From contig CBFIDA010000002.1 in NCBI GenBank assembly GCA_965661085.1, positions 1 to 64,000 on the forward strand: a stretch of DNA of 64,000 nt. Direction: 5' to 3'. Every line of letters begins with the position of its first letter. Within the stretch, counting starts at the first letter, position 1. The notes under the pieces are model-generated. The model was not told the DNA's origin. It did not search any database and saw nothing but the letters and a program-made list of their open reading frames with translations. This document shows positions 8,151-17,949 of this stretch, piece by piece. The DNA is from CBFIDA01 sp965661085. GTDB lineage: Bacteria; Pseudomonadota; Gammaproteobacteria; Comchoanobacterales; Comchoanobacteraceae. The translations under genes and the position numbers were made by a program.

Positions 8151-9430
8151 TGGTTGAGCAAAATTTGGTTTGTTTTCGAACATTTGAACACAAAGATTCC
8201 GCATCATTGGCAACCTATCTTAAGGTCGGTGGCTATCAAACTTGGAAAGCGGTGTTGGCGGGTGAAATCACGCCCCAACAGATCATTGACGAGGTCAAAA
8301 CATCTTGTCTACGTGGTCGAGGCGGTGCTGGTTTTCCAGCAGGCATCAAATGGAGCTTCATTCAACGTGATGCCCCAGGTCCCAAATACTTGGTGTGCAA
8401 TTCCGATGAAGGTGAGCCAGGCACATCGAAAGATCGATGGATCATGGAAAAAAATCCACATCAGCTCATAGAGGGCATGGCATTGGCGGCATTTGCCATG
8501 GGCATGCATGTTGCTTACAACTATTTACGCGGCGAATTTCAAGTGCAATATGAAGCGTGCGAACGTGCTTTAAAAGAAGCCATGGCAGCTGGGCTCATTG
8601 GGGATGGTCTTGGGCAGATTGGCTACAGTTTTCATGTGCACAATATTTTGGGGGCTGGTGCCTACATTGTTGGCGAAGAAACCGCCATGCTTGAATCGCT
8701 GGAAGGCAAGCGGGGGCAGCCACGCAACAAACCACCCTTTCCTGCGGGTTATGGTTTGTATGGTCGTCCCACCACCATCAACAATACCGAAACGTTGGCT
8801 TCTGTGCCGGTCATCATGGAAAAGGGCGGCAAGTGGTTTCAGGCATTGGGCACCGAAAAAAGTGGTGGCACCAAAATCTTCAGTGTCAGTGGCCATGTTG
8901 CCAAGCCAGGGATTTTTGAATTGCCCATGGGCACGCCCTTTTCTGAACTTTTAAATTTATGTGGTGGCATGCGCCCAGGGCGCAAATTGAAAGCCGTCAT
9001 TCCAGGTGGCAGTTCCATGCGTGTGGTGCCTGGTGAGGTCATGATGCAGGCAAATTTGGACTATGAGAGCATGGTTGAAGCCGGCTCTGCCATCGGTTCT
9101 GGTGGTGTCATTGTGATGGACGACAGCACTTGCATGGTCGAAGCACTGACAACGCTGATGCACTTCTACAAACATGAATCTTGTGGCAAATGCACGCCAT
9201 GCCGAGAGGGCAGTGGCTGGATTTATGCGCTGGTGCAGAAGATTTTGAAAGGCGAGGGCGAGCCAGGAGACACCCAACGATTGCATGATGTTGCCATGGG
9301 TCTGGAGGGGCGCACCATTTGCGCATTTGGTGAAGCCATGTCATGGCCCGTGACCAGTTTTATCAAACATTTCTACGATGAATTTGAATATTTCATTCAA
9401 CACAAAACATCCATGGTTCAAGCAAGTTAG
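8150..9430 (+). CDS. nuoF: NADH-quinone oxidoreductase subunit F
   Basis: Binds NADH and FMN and carries [4Fe-4S] cluster N3, the electron entry point of complex I. 426 aa. The FMN/NADH loop LRGRGGAGFPAGIKW, the segment CNSDEGEPGTSKDR, GAGAYIVGEETAMLESLEG and the cluster ligands ESCGKCTPCREGSGW with a later Cys in GRTICAFGE are all visible. ATG overlaps the nuoE TAA by one base. nuoG begins nine bases downstream with its own GGGGAG ribosome-binding site. Confidence 0.98.
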   Translation: MVEQNLVCFRTFEHKDSASLATYLKVGGYQTWKAVLAGEITPQQIIDEVKTSCLRGRGGAGFPAGIKWSFIQRDAPGPKYLVCNSDEGEPGTSKDRWIMEKNPHQLIEGMALAAFAMGMHVAYNYLRGEFQVQYEACERALKEAMAAGLIGDGLGQIGYSFHVHNILGAGAYIVGEETAMLESLEGKRGQPRNKPPFPAGYGLYGRPTTINNTETLASVPVIMEKGGKWFQALGTEKSGGTKIFSVSGHVAKPGIFELPMGTPFSELLNLCGGMRPGRKLKAVIPGGSSMRVVPGEVMMQANLDYESMVEAGSAIGSGGVIVMDDSTCMVEALTTLMHFYKHESCGKCTPCREGSGWIYALVQKILKGEGEPGDTQRLHDVAMGLEGRTICAFGEAMSWPVTSFIKHFYDEFEYFIQHKTSMVQAS

Positions 9431-9438
9431 GGGAGCAC

Positions 9439-11847
9439 ATGAGCGGCACAATCACGCAAGACAGCATTGCCATTCAAATCGATGGCGAGACCGTCCAATG
9501 TCAACCGGGTGAAACCATCATTCAGGCGGCAGATCGACACGGTGTTTACATACCCCGTTTTTGCTATCATGATGCCCTCAGTGTGGTGGCCAACTGCCGA
9601 ATGTGCTTGGTGGAAGTGGGCAAAAGCCCCAAGGCATTGCCAGCATGTGCCACGCCTGTTGCGCAAGACATGCAGGTGTTTACAAAATCGAAAAAAACAC
9701 GTGATGCACAGAAAGCCGTCATGCAATTTTTGTTGATCAATCATCCATTGGATTGCCCAATTTGTGATCAAGGTGGGGAGTGTGATCTTCAAGATGTGGC
9801 CATGGGCTTTGGTGAGGGTGTGTCGACGTTCACGGGCAAAAAACGTGCTGTCAAGGATGAGAATTTGGGGCCTTTCATTGCCACCGAAATGACACGTTGT
9901 ATTCATTGTACGCGTTGCATCCGTTTTGGTGATGAAATCGCGGGTTTGCCAGAACTGGCGTTGACCCAGCGTGGTGGGCGCAGTGCGGTTTCAACCTTTT
10001 TGGAACAAGGGGTGCATTCGGAGCTGTCTGGCAACATGATCGATTTGTGCCCAGTGGGCGCTCTGACCTCCAAACCGTTCCGTTTTCGTGGCCGCTCTTG
10101 GGGGTTCACCCAACACGCCGGCATTGCCGCACACGATTGTGTGGGCTCCAACACTTTCATGCATGTCAACCAGACCGATGCAGATGGTCAGGCCAAAGTG
10201 ATGCGTGTGGTCCCCAAAACCAACGCTGCTGTCAACGAACAGTGGTTGTCTGACATCGATCGTTTCAGCTACCAAGCCATTCAGAGTCCACAAAGATTGT
10301 TCCAGCCCATGCTCAAAAAAGAGGGTGCCTGGCAAGTGGTTTCATGGGCAGAAGCCTTGAATGCAGCTTCTGCAGGTCTGAAGCAAGTCATTGAAAAACA
10401 TGGTGCTTCAAACATGGCCGCATTGATGTCTCCTTCTGCAAGCATGGAAGCGGCCTATGTTTTCCAAAAAGTCATGCGGGCACAGGGCATTCAGCACATC
10501 GACCATCGTTTGCGTTGTACAGATCATACCTACCTTGCGCACGAAGGCCTGCAGACTGGTTTGGGCATGACATTGGATCAATGTCAGACCATGGATCATT
10601 TCTTGATTGTTGGTGGCGATGTGCGGCGACAACAGCCGCTGTTGAACCACCGGATCCGCATGGCACAACGTGCAGGTGCGACAGTTTCCTTACTGCACGC
10701 CTACGATCCCGAGTACAACTACCCATTGCGCCAGCGGATGTTGCATCATCCGGATGCATGGCTACAAACATTATTGGGTTGTGTGCGCGTGGCATTGGGC
10801 GATCAAAAAGCGCCATCGAGTATGGCAGCGGCGCTTAAGGACATCGAAGTGACAGAGGCCATGCAGCAATGTGTCATGGTACTGCAGCAGGCTCAAGCGC
10901 CAGTCATTTTGCTGGGACTGGAAGCTTACCATCACCCCATGTCAGGTCGTTTGCGTACTGTGGCTGAATTTTTGGCCACTTTGGTCAATGGTCAAGTTGG
11001 CTGTGTGACCGATGGTGCCAACAGCGCTGGCATGTGGTTGGCAGGTGTTGTGCCCCACCGTGGTCCTTTTGCTGAAGATGTGGCAGCAAAGGGGGATGCC
11101 GCCATCACCAACTTCACCAAAGCAGTCAAAGGTTATTGGTTGCATCAGGTGGGCCCTTTGCATGACACCGCACATCCGGCCCAGGCCATGCGTGCTTTGC
11201 ATGATGCCGACTTTGTCGTGGCCTGCAGCAGTTTTGATGACCCCAATTTACGTGCGGTGGCCGATGTGCTTTTGCCTGTGGCTTTGCCTGCAGAATGTTC
11301 TGGCACATATATCAATGCCGAAGGTCGGTGGCAGCATGCGCAGGCCGCTGTGTTGCCGATGGGTGAAGCCAAGCCATCCTGGAAAGTGTACCGCGTCTTG
11401 GGCAATTATACGCAAGTAGAAGGCATCCAATATGCCACACTCCAGGATGTTGCCGATGAATTGGCCCAATTGAAAGACAAAGTGATGGTGCCAGAGGCAC
11501 AACCGATGGCCAACATCGATACCATGCCAAAAGTTGACACATCTGCCATCACCGTATTGCCGGTCTGGGCATCGAGTTGTCAAGACATGATGACCCGTCA
11601 CAGCGACAGTTTGGCCACATTGCAGCCGACGACAGAAGCCCGCTTGCATCCTGACATGATCGCCAAGCTGTCTCTAGATGCTCAGCGTCCCATGGTGTTG
11701 AAACACGCAGATCAACGTTTGACCGTCGATTGTGTTGCAGACGATACCGTGGCCGAAAACACCATCGTTTTGGTCATTGGGGGTGATCAGGCACTTCAAA
11801 CATGGCCCAGTGCTTATGGTGCGGTTCATATTGAGCAGGGTGCATGA
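9439..11847 (+). CDS. nuoG: NADH-quinone oxidoreductase subunit G
   Basis: Largest subunit of the NADH module, 802 aa. The N-terminal ferredoxin domain has Cys ligands in PRFCYHDAL, CRMC and the later PACATP ([2Fe-2S] N1b). HPLDCPICDQGGECDLQD provides His plus three Cys for N5, and MTRCIHCTRCIRFGDE with LCPVGALTSKPF provides N4. At the position of the extra cluster N7 of E. coli there is only HDCVGSN, so N7 is absent, as in many bacteria. The rest is the molybdopterin-oxidoreductase-like domain without cofactor. Its stop overlaps a short open frame that leads to nuoH. Confidence 0.97.
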   Translation: MSGTITQDSIAIQIDGETVQCQPGETIIQAADRHGVYIPRFCYHDALSVVANCRMCLVEVGKSPKALPACATPVAQDMQVFTKSKKTRDAQKAVMQFLLINHPLDCPICDQGGECDLQDVAMGFGEGVSTFTGKKRAVKDENLGPFIATEMTRCIHCTRCIRFGDEIAGLPELALTQRGGRSAVSTFLEQGVHSELSGNMIDLCPVGALTSKPFRFRGRSWGFTQHAGIAAHDCVGSNTFMHVNQTDADGQAKVMRVVPKTNAAVNEQWLSDIDRFSYQAIQSPQRLFQPMLKKEGAWQVVSWAEALNAASAGLKQVIEKHGASNMAALMSPSASMEAAYVFQKVMRAQGIQHIDHRLRCTDHTYLAHEGLQTGLGMTLDQCQTMDHFLIVGGDVRRQQPLLNHRIRMAQRAGATVSLLHAYDPEYNYPLRQRMLHHPDAWLQTLLGCVRVALGDQKAPSSMAAALKDIEVTEAMQQCVMVLQQAQAPVILLGLEAYHHPMSGRLRTVAEFLATLVNGQVGCVTDGANSAGMWLAGVVPHRGPFAEDVAAKGDAAITNFTKAVKGYWLHQVGPLHDTAHPAQAMRALHDADFVVACSSFDDPNLRAVADVLLPVALPAECSGTYINAEGRWQHAQAAVLPMGEAKPSWKVYRVLGNYTQVEGIQYATLQDVADELAQLKDKVMVPEAQPMANIDTMPKVDTSAITVLPVWASSCQDMMTRHSDSLATLQPTTEARLHPDMIAKLSLDAQRPMVLKHADQRLTVDCVADDTVAENTIVLVIGGDQALQTWPSAYGAVHIEQGA

Positions 11848-11987
11848 TGGTGCAAGCCGATGACACAACTGTTTGCATGATGCTTGAAACTCGGCGCTCA
11901 GAACTTTATGATGACTGTGCCCGAGCACGGTGCGCTGTGGCAAAACACTTGATGGCTTCATGGGCTGTCTTTCAATCGATCGACTAG
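11844..11987 (+). CDS. Possible 47-aa protein between nuoG and nuoH
   Basis: The only sizeable gap in the nuo cluster (148 bases) is filled by one open frame. It starts with ATG 11844 inside the nuoG stop (ATGA) and ends with TAG 11985-11987, eight bases before the nuoH start. Its stop region, CTAGGAG, also supplies the nuoH ribosome-binding site. The peptide starts MMVQADDTTV, has three cysteines and a segment ELYDDCARARCAVAKHL, and resembles no family I know. The junction geometry matches real operon genes, but a frame this short can stay open by chance. Remnant or accessory peptide are both possible. Confidence 0.35.
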   Translation: MMVQADDTTVCMMLETRRSELYDDCARARCAVAKHLMASWAVFQSID

Positions 11988-11995
11988 GAGCGACA

Positions 11996-13033
11996 ATGTT
12001 TGCGTGGTTTTTCAATCAAGACCCATGGGTTCAAACTGTACTGCTGAGTGCTGTGAAAGTGGTTGCCTTGGTGCTGCCCTTGTTGGGTGCTGTGGCGTAT
12101 CTGACCTTGGCTGAACGCAAAGTCATCGGTTACATTCAAGGCCGTATCGGCCCCAACCGTGTTGGCTGGTGTGGGCTTTTGCAGCCCATTGCCGATGGTT
12201 TGAAGTTGCTGCTGAAGGAATGGATCATCCCAACAAAGTCTGTGAAGTATTTGTTTTTCATTGCGCCTGTCCTGACATTGGCGCCATCTTTGGCCGCCTG
12301 GGCGGTGGTGCCTTTCATGCCAGGAGTGGTGCTGGCTGATATCAATGCGGGCGTGTTGTACATCTTGGCAATGACTTCATTATCTGCTTACGGTGTCTTG
12401 CTGGCCGGTTGGTCGTCCAACTCCAAATATGCTTTTTTTGGTGCCATGCGTGCCTGTGCCCAAATCATTTCATATGAGATTGCCATGGGTTTTGCGTTGG
12501 TGGGGGTACTGATGTTGTCTGGTTCGATGAATCTCTCAAAGATTGTCATGGCACAAGCCGGTGGTTTCTCACATTGGTACGTGTTGCCGTTGTTTCCATT
12601 GTTTATTGTGTATTGGATTGCTGCTTTGGCTGAGACCAACCGAGCGCCATTTGATGTGGCGGAGGGTGAGTCTGAGATTGTGGCAGGATTCCATGTCGAG
12701 TATTCGAGCATGGGTTTTGCGCTGTTCTTCTTGGGCGAATACGCCAACATGATTTTGATTTCATTCATGGCAGCTCTTTTTTTCTTGGGGGGCTGGTTGT
12801 CGCCTCTTGAAGGCGTGCCCTGGCTGGCCGACATGACTGCTTGGATACCTGGATTGTTCTGGCTGCTGTTGAAAACAAGCTTTTTCTTGTTTTGTTATTT
12901 GTGGTTCAGAGCCACATTTCCACGTTATCGCTATGATCAAATCATGGCATTGGGGTGGAAGGTGCTCATTCCTGTCACTTTGGTGTGGATCATGGTGATT
13001 GGCATTGTGCAAGTGTGGCTGATACAACCATAG
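11996..13033 (+). CDS. nuoH: NADH-quinone oxidoreductase subunit H
   Basis: Membrane subunit next to the quinone chamber that links electron transfer to proton pumping. 345 aa with about eight membrane helices. Family motifs are AERKVIGYIQGRIGPNRVG, LQPIADGLKLLLKE and AETNRAPFDVAEGESEIVAGF (given here as AETNRAPFDVAEGESEI), with EYSSMGFALFFLGEYANM following. ATG 11996 has TAGGAG six bases upstream. nuoI follows after 21 bases. Confidence 0.97.
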   Translation: MFAWFFNQDPWVQTVLLSAVKVVALVLPLLGAVAYLTLAERKVIGYIQGRIGPNRVGWCGLLQPIADGLKLLLKEWIIPTKSVKYLFFIAPVLTLAPSLAAWAVVPFMPGVVLADINAGVLYILAMTSLSAYGVLLAGWSSNSKYAFFGAMRACAQIISYEIAMGFALVGVLMLSGSMNLSKIVMAQAGGFSHWYVLPLFPLFIVYWIAALAETNRAPFDVAEGESEIVAGFHVEYSSMGFALFFLGEYANMILISFMAALFFLGGWLSPLEGVPWLADMTAWIPGLFWLLLKTSFFLFCYLWFRATFPRYRYDQIMALGWKVLIPVTLVWIMVIGIVQVWLIQP

Positions 13034-13054
13034 CGATTGACGAGGAACAACATC

Positions 13055-13549
13055 ATGATCTCAATCCGACATTTGATCAAAAAATTCACATTGATCGAGC
13101 TGCTTCAAGGTTTGGCTGTGACTGGCCGTTATTTGGTCAAGCGCAAAACAACGATTCAGTTCCCAGAAGAAGAAACGCCACGGTCTAAGCGCCATCGTGG
13201 TGTGGTGGCATTGCGTCGTTACCCCAATGGTGAAGAGCGTTGTATTGCCTGTAGACTTTGTGAGGCAACATGTCCTGCCATGGCAATCACCATTGAGGCT
13301 GAAGCCCGCGATGATGGTTCCAGAAGGACCACACGTTTTGACATCGATGTGTTCAAATGCATCAACTGCGGTTTGTGCGAAGAAGCGTGTCCTGTCGATT
13401 CCATTGTGTGTGTGCCAGATGGTCGATATACGATTGAAAATCGTGGTGAAAACATCATGGACAAAGCCATGTTGCTCAATTTGGGTGATGCATTTGAGTC
13501 CACGATTGCTGCACATCATCGCCAAGAGGCGTCAGAAGGAGATCAGTGA
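13055..13549 (+). CDS. nuoI: NADH-quinone oxidoreductase subunit I
   Basis: Ferredoxin-like subunit with [4Fe-4S] clusters N6a and N6b in the hydrophilic arm. From ATG 13055 the protein has 164 residues, with CIACRLCEATCP at 63-74 and CINCGLCEEACP at 102-113. ATG 13055 is preferred because GAGGA lies eight bases before it; an in-frame TTG at 13037 would add only six residues. nuoJ starts one base after its stop. Confidence 0.97.
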   Translation: MISIRHLIKKFTLIELLQGLAVTGRYLVKRKTTIQFPEEETPRSKRHRGVVALRRYPNGEERCIACRLCEATCPAMAITIEAEARDDGSRRTTRFDIDVFKCINCGLCEEACPVDSIVCVPDGRYTIENRGENIMDKAMLLNLGDAFESTIAAHHRQEASEGDQ

Positions 13550-13550
13550 C

Positions 13551-14171
13551 ATGGTATGGGACGTTGGTCGTATATTTTTTTGGTTTGTGGCATCCGCATT
13601 GTTGGTGTGTGCCACCTTGGTGGTGACAGGGCGTCGGCCCGTGTTGAGCGTGGTGTCTTTGATCAGCTGTTTTGTGCTCGGGGCCATCCTTTGGTTGATG
13701 GTGGGCGCTGAATTTTTATCGTTGGGGCTGATTTTTGTTTATGTTGGAGCGGTCATGACCTTGTTTTTGTTTGTGGTCATGATGCTCAATCAAGAATCCG
13801 TTCAAATCATTTCCCGTCGTTTGATTGTTTGGCCGCTGTCTGCGGTCACTTTTGCCTTGATGAGTTACATGATTTTGCACAAACTGATCGGTGCTGACAT
13901 GGTGCATGATCATGTCATGTATCCCGTGCTTGATGCCAGGCCCAACGTTGAAGCCATCGGTCAAGTGCTGTACACCCAATATGTGTTGTCTTTTGAAGTT
14001 GCCGCTGTGATTCTTCTGGTTGCCATGGTGGCGGCCATCACGTTGACGTTCCGTGGGGCCATGCCGGGCTCCAAGACACAGAAAATTCGTGAGCAGGTCC
14101 GCGCGAGTAAAGCAGATCGTTTGTCATTGGTTGATTTGAAAAAGGGTGAAGGCCATGCCGCTACTGATTGA
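13551..14171 (+). CDS. nuoJ: NADH-quinone oxidoreductase subunit J
   Basis: Membrane subunit with five predicted helices, involved in coupling within the membrane arm. 206 aa from ATG 13551. The conserved helix 3 segment EFLSLGLIFVYVGAVMTLFL with its kink (YVGAV) is present, followed by VVMML. The last helix FEVAAVILLVAMVAAITL is followed by a charged tail. The 3' end overlaps nuoK by 17 bases. Confidence 0.96.
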   Translation: MVWDVGRIFFWFVASALLVCATLVVTGRRPVLSVVSLISCFVLGAILWLMVGAEFLSLGLIFVYVGAVMTLFLFVVMMLNQESVQIISRRLIVWPLSAVTFALMSYMILHKLIGADMVHDHVMYPVLDARPNVEAIGQVLYTQYVLSFEVAAVILLVAMVAAITLTFRGAMPGSKTQKIREQVRASKADRLSLVDLKKGEGHAATD

Positions 14172-14460
14172 TTATCTTGTTTTTTCAAGCCTGTTGTTTG
14201 TGCTGGGGTGTGTTGGCATCGTGCTCAACCGACAAAATGTCATTGTGCTTTTGATGTGTGTCGAATTGATTTTGTTGGCCGTGAGCACCAACTTCATTGC
14301 GTTTGCCAATCAGCATCACAGCATCGATGGTCAAATCATGGTGTTTTTCATACTGGCTGTGGCCGCGGCAGAAACTGCAGTCGGTCTGGCCATCATCATT
14401 GCCATGTATCGTTTGCATAAAACGGTCAAGCTCAGTGACATCGCACAACTCAAGGGGTAA
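14155..14460 (+). CDS. nuoK: NADH-quinone oxidoreductase subunit K
   Basis: Small antiporter-like membrane subunit, 101 aa, exactly the usual length when started at ATG 14155. Three helices. The glutamates needed for proton transfer are seen in LLMCVELILLAVS and in AVAAAETAVGLAI. GTG 14146 in the same frame is a possible but less likely start. It overlaps nuoJ by 17 bases and is followed by nuoL after three bases. Confidence 0.97.
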   Translation: MPLLIDYLVFSSLLFVLGCVGIVLNRQNVIVLLMCVELILLAVSTNFIAFANQHHSIDGQIMVFFILAVAAAETAVGLAIIIAMYRLHKTVKLSDIAQLKG

Positions 14461-14463
14461 TTT

Positions 14464-16425
14464 ATGATCACCATGACGCATTTGCAATTGGCTTGCACAG
14501 CGCTGTTGTCACCGCTCGGTGGCGCATTGGTGTCGGGACTGTTTCGACGTCATTTGGGCGATGTGGGTGCGCACCGCACCACCATTTTTGGGGTTTTGAT
14601 TGCTTTTGCTTGTGCCCTTTGGTTGGGGCATGATTTTCTCATGATGAACGCCCCAACCTTGAACACCAATCTGTACACATGGGCTGCCAGTGGCCGTTCT
14701 ATTTTTCACGTTGGCGTATTGTTGGACACGCTCAGTGTTGCGATGATGCTGTGTGTGACTTTTGTGTCGCTTTTTGTCCACATTTACAGCATCGGTTACA
14801 TGCAGGGTGACAGCGGCTATGGACGCTTTTTTGCTTATGTGTCGTTGTTTACCTTTGCCATGCTGGCATTGGTGCTCAGCAACAATGGCATGCAGCTGTT
14901 TTTTGGCTGGGAAGGCGTTGGTGCCGTGTCTTATCTCTTGATTGGCTTTTGGTTTCATAAACCTTCGGCTTCGCTTGGCGCGCTCAAGGCATTTGTTGTC
15001 AATCGGTTTGGTGATTTTGGGTTTTTATTGGGATTGGCATTGTGCCTTTGGGTGGCAGGATCCTTGCAGTATGACGTCATTTTTGCCAGTGCCAGTAAGA
15101 TGCTGGTCCCATTTTGGGGACAGTTGCGCATCATCGATTGCATTTGTCTTGGCTTGTTCATTGGTGCCATGGGCAAATCGGCCCAAATTCCACTCCATGT
15201 TTGGTTGCCAGAATCGATGGAGGGCCCAACCCCCATCTCAGCCCTCATCCATGCTGCAACGATGGTCACGGCTGGCATTTACATGATCATTCGTATGTCG
15301 CCGTTGTTTCAAATGTCTCCCATGATACTGGATGCCATCATGATCATTGGCGCGCTGGGTGCATTCTTTTTGGGGTGTGTGGGTTTGGTCCAGTTTGACA
15401 TCAAAAAAGTGGTGGCGTATTCAACCTTGTCGCAGTTGGGGTATATGATGGCGGGTGTTGGCGCTTCTGCCTACGCACCGGCACTGTTTCATCTGCTGAC
15501 GCATGCGTGTTTCAAGGCCCTGTTGTTCTTGGGGGCAGGCTCGGTCATCATTGGCATGCACCATGAACAGGACATGCGAGAGATGGGTGGGTTGAAGACA
15601 AAAATGCCGATCACCTATTGGACGTGCTTGATTGGCAGCTTGTCGTTGATTGCGCTTCCACCTTTTGCAGGTTTCTACTCAAAAGATGCCATCATCACAG
15701 CGGTTGGTATGTCAACATTGCCCTGGCATTCGGTGGCATGGGTGTTGTTGGTGTTGGGCACTTTTGTCACAGCTTTGTATACATTCAGAGCTTTTTTCAT
15801 GACGTTTCACGGCACTTATCGGGGCACCAAACAGGCCTTTGACGCCGTTCATGAATCACCTTGGACGGTCTGTTTGCCACTGGTGGTGTTGGCTGTGCCA
15901 TCAATCTTTTTGGGCATGTGGATTGCAGGGCCCATGTTTGATTTGAATGGCGCATTGTATCAAGGCATCATCAGCACCATGCCACCGGTACAGCATATCA
16001 TCACGGCTTTGGCCCATGAATACCGTCATACGTTGGCACTGTACCAAGCAGCACTGCATCATGGCCCATTTTGGCTGACCAGCTTGGGTGTCTTGACGGC
16101 GTACGTGTGTTACATGCGTCAACCTCAGTGGCCTGGCATGTTGGCTCAGCGAATGTGCTGGATCTACCAGGTGTTGGTACATAAATTTGGTTTCGACGCA
16201 TTCAACGATGCTTACATCGTCCGTTATTACCGTTGCTTGTCTCAGCTCTTTTTTAAGTTTTTCGACCAAGGCCTGATCGATCGAGGCATGGTCATGGGCA
16301 CAGCCCGTTGGATACAGTTTTTAGGGCGCAGTTCTGGCCGTACCCAAACTGGTTTTTTGTATGATTATGCGTTTGCCATGATTTTGGGTGTGGTGATCTT
16401 ACTCACACTCATCACAATCGTTTAA
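14464..16425 (+). CDS. nuoL: NADH-quinone oxidoreductase subunit L
   Basis: Most distal proton-pumping subunit of complex I, related to Mrp antiporters. 653 aa with about 15-16 membrane helices and the long lateral helix near the C-terminus. Key segments are FFGWEGVGAVSYLLIGFW (pumping glutamate), GAMGKSAQIPLHVWLPESME (channel lysine; GKSAQ), GPTPISALIHAATMV and KKVVAYSTLSQLGYMM. It begins three bases after nuoK and ends twelve bases before nuoM, which has its own AAGGAG. Confidence 0.98.
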   Translation: MITMTHLQLACTALLSPLGGALVSGLFRRHLGDVGAHRTTIFGVLIAFACALWLGHDFLMMNAPTLNTNLYTWAASGRSIFHVGVLLDTLSVAMMLCVTFVSLFVHIYSIGYMQGDSGYGRFFAYVSLFTFAMLALVLSNNGMQLFFGWEGVGAVSYLLIGFWFHKPSASLGALKAFVVNRFGDFGFLLGLALCLWVAGSLQYDVIFASASKMLVPFWGQLRIIDCICLGLFIGAMGKSAQIPLHVWLPESMEGPTPISALIHAATMVTAGIYMIIRMSPLFQMSPMILDAIMIIGALGAFFLGCVGLVQFDIKKVVAYSTLSQLGYMMAGVGASAYAPALFHLLTHACFKALLFLGAGSVIIGMHHEQDMREMGGLKTKMPITYWTCLIGSLSLIALPPFAGFYSKDAIITAVGMSTLPWHSVAWVLLVLGTFVTALYTFRAFFMTFHGTYRGTKQAFDAVHESPWTVCLPLVVLAVPSIFLGMWIAGPMFDLNGALYQGIISTMPPVQHIITALAHEYRHTLALYQAALHHGPFWLTSLGVLTAYVCYMRQPQWPGMLAQRMCWIYQVLVHKFGFDAFNDAYIVRYYRCLSQLFFKFFDQGLIDRGMVMGTARWIQFLGRSSGRTQTGFLYDYAFAMILGVVILLTLITIV

Positions 16426-16437
16426 GGAGTTGACCCC

Positions 16438-17943
16438 ATGCCATTATTGTCTGCGATGATTTGGACCCCTCTGCTGGGATCAGCCTTGGTGTTGATGCGC
16501 GGCCGCAGTGCGCAAGAAGCAAACATATGGGCAGGGTTGGTGGCGTTGCTGACTTTTGGTTTCAGTGTGATCATGGCCATGCAATTTCAGGCCGACAGCG
16601 CTGTCATGCAGTTTCGTGAACATTTGTCTTGGTTGCCATTGTTCCACATGCACTATGATTTGGGGGTCGATGGCATCTCCATGCCTTTGATTTGTTTGAC
16701 CACGTTCACCAATGTCTTGATTGTTGGTAGTGCACGCTATTTGGTGCGTGAAAAGGTGGCACAGTACCTGGCAGCATTTTTGGTGCTGGAAGCGATGACG
16801 ATTGGGATTTTTGCGGCTTTGGACGGCATGTTGTTCTACCTGTTTTGGGAAGGCACCTTGATTCCCATGTACTTGTGCATTGGCATTTGGGGTGGAGAAC
16901 GACGCAATTTTGCTGCCATGAAGTTTTTTGTTTACACCTTTTTTGGCTCTGCGCTCATGCTTGTGGCCCTTGTGTATCTTGGCTTGCACGCACAAACTTT
17001 TTATTTGTCTGCATGGCAAATGCTGACCTTGAGCCTGCCCATTCAAAAGACCCTTTTCATTGCTTTTTTGCTGGGTTTCTCCATCAAAGTGCCGATGTGG
17101 CCTGTTCACACTTGGTTGCCAGATGCGCACACCGAAGCACCTGCCGCCGGTTCCGTCATCTTGGCGGCGTTGATGCTCAAAGTCGGTGCCTATGGGTTTT
17201 TTAGATTTTGCTTGCCGATGCTGCCCGATGCCAGCATGGCGTTTGCCTGGCCAATGGTCATTTTGTCATTGGTGGCCATTGTTTACATTGGTGCTGTGGC
17301 GTTGGCCCAAACCGACATGAAACGTTTGATTGCGTACTCATCTGTGGCGCATATGGGGTTTGTGACCCTGGGCTGTTTTGCCATCTTCCTGTGCAAAGCA
17401 CAGGGCATGTCGATCGCAGATGCACAATTGGCTTTTGAAGGTGCTTATGTACAAATGATTTCCCATGGCTTTGGTTCGGGTGCCATGTTTTTGGCATTTG
17501 GTTTGTTGTACGAGCGTTATCACAGCCGTGACATTGACAGTTTTGGCGGTTTGGCCGCTGTCATGCCTACATTTTCAGCTTTTTTTGTGGTGTTCAGTTT
17601 GTGCAACGTCGGTTTGCCTGGTACCAGTGGTTTTGTTGGTGAATTCATGGTCATATTGGGTGCGTTCAAAGCCGCACCATGGGTGGCTGCGATGGCAGCA
17701 CTCACCTTGATGATCTCTGCGGCATACACCCTGACCATGGTGCGACGTGTATTTTACGGGCCAGTTGGCAACGATGCCCTGCATGCACTGCAAGACGTTG
17801 ATTGGGGTGAATGGACGCTGTTGGCAGTTTTGGTGGCATCCATTTTCATTTTGGGTTTGTACCCTGAGGGACTGTTGCATGTGGTGCATGCCAGCAGTGC
17901 ATCGGTCATTCAGCATGCTTGGCATGCCAAAGTATTGGTTTAG
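16438..17943 (+). CDS. nuoM: NADH-quinone oxidoreductase subunit M
   Basis: Second antiporter-like proton-pumping subunit. 501 aa and about 14 membrane helices. YLFWEGTLIPMYLCIGIWGG carries the conserved glutamate, SIKVPMWPVHTWLPDAHTEA the channel lysine, and MKRLIAYSSVAHMGFVTLG the second conserved lysine-containing helix. The start has AAGGAGTTGACCCC before it. nuoN follows after six bases behind AGGAG. Confidence 0.98.
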   Translation: MPLLSAMIWTPLLGSALVLMRGRSAQEANIWAGLVALLTFGFSVIMAMQFQADSAVMQFREHLSWLPLFHMHYDLGVDGISMPLICLTTFTNVLIVGSARYLVREKVAQYLAAFLVLEAMTIGIFAALDGMLFYLFWEGTLIPMYLCIGIWGGERRNFAAMKFFVYTFFGSALMLVALVYLGLHAQTFYLSAWQMLTLSLPIQKTLFIAFLLGFSIKVPMWPVHTWLPDAHTEAPAAGSVILAALMLKVGAYGFFRFCLPMLPDASMAFAWPMVILSLVAIVYIGAVALAQTDMKRLIAYSSVAHMGFVTLGCFAIFLCKAQGMSIADAQLAFEGAYVQMISHGFGSGAMFLAFGLLYERYHSRDIDSFGGLAAVMPTFSAFFVVFSLCNVGLPGTSGFVGEFMVILGAFKAAPWVAAMAALTLMISAAYTLTMVRRVFYGPVGNDALHALQDVDWGEWTLLAVLVASIFILGLYPEGLLHVVHASSASVIQHAWHAKVLV

Positions 17944-17949
17944 GAGAAC

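Noticed and set aside
10408..10816. Antisense frames inside nuoG
   Set aside because: nuoG is continuous and conserved over this stretch.
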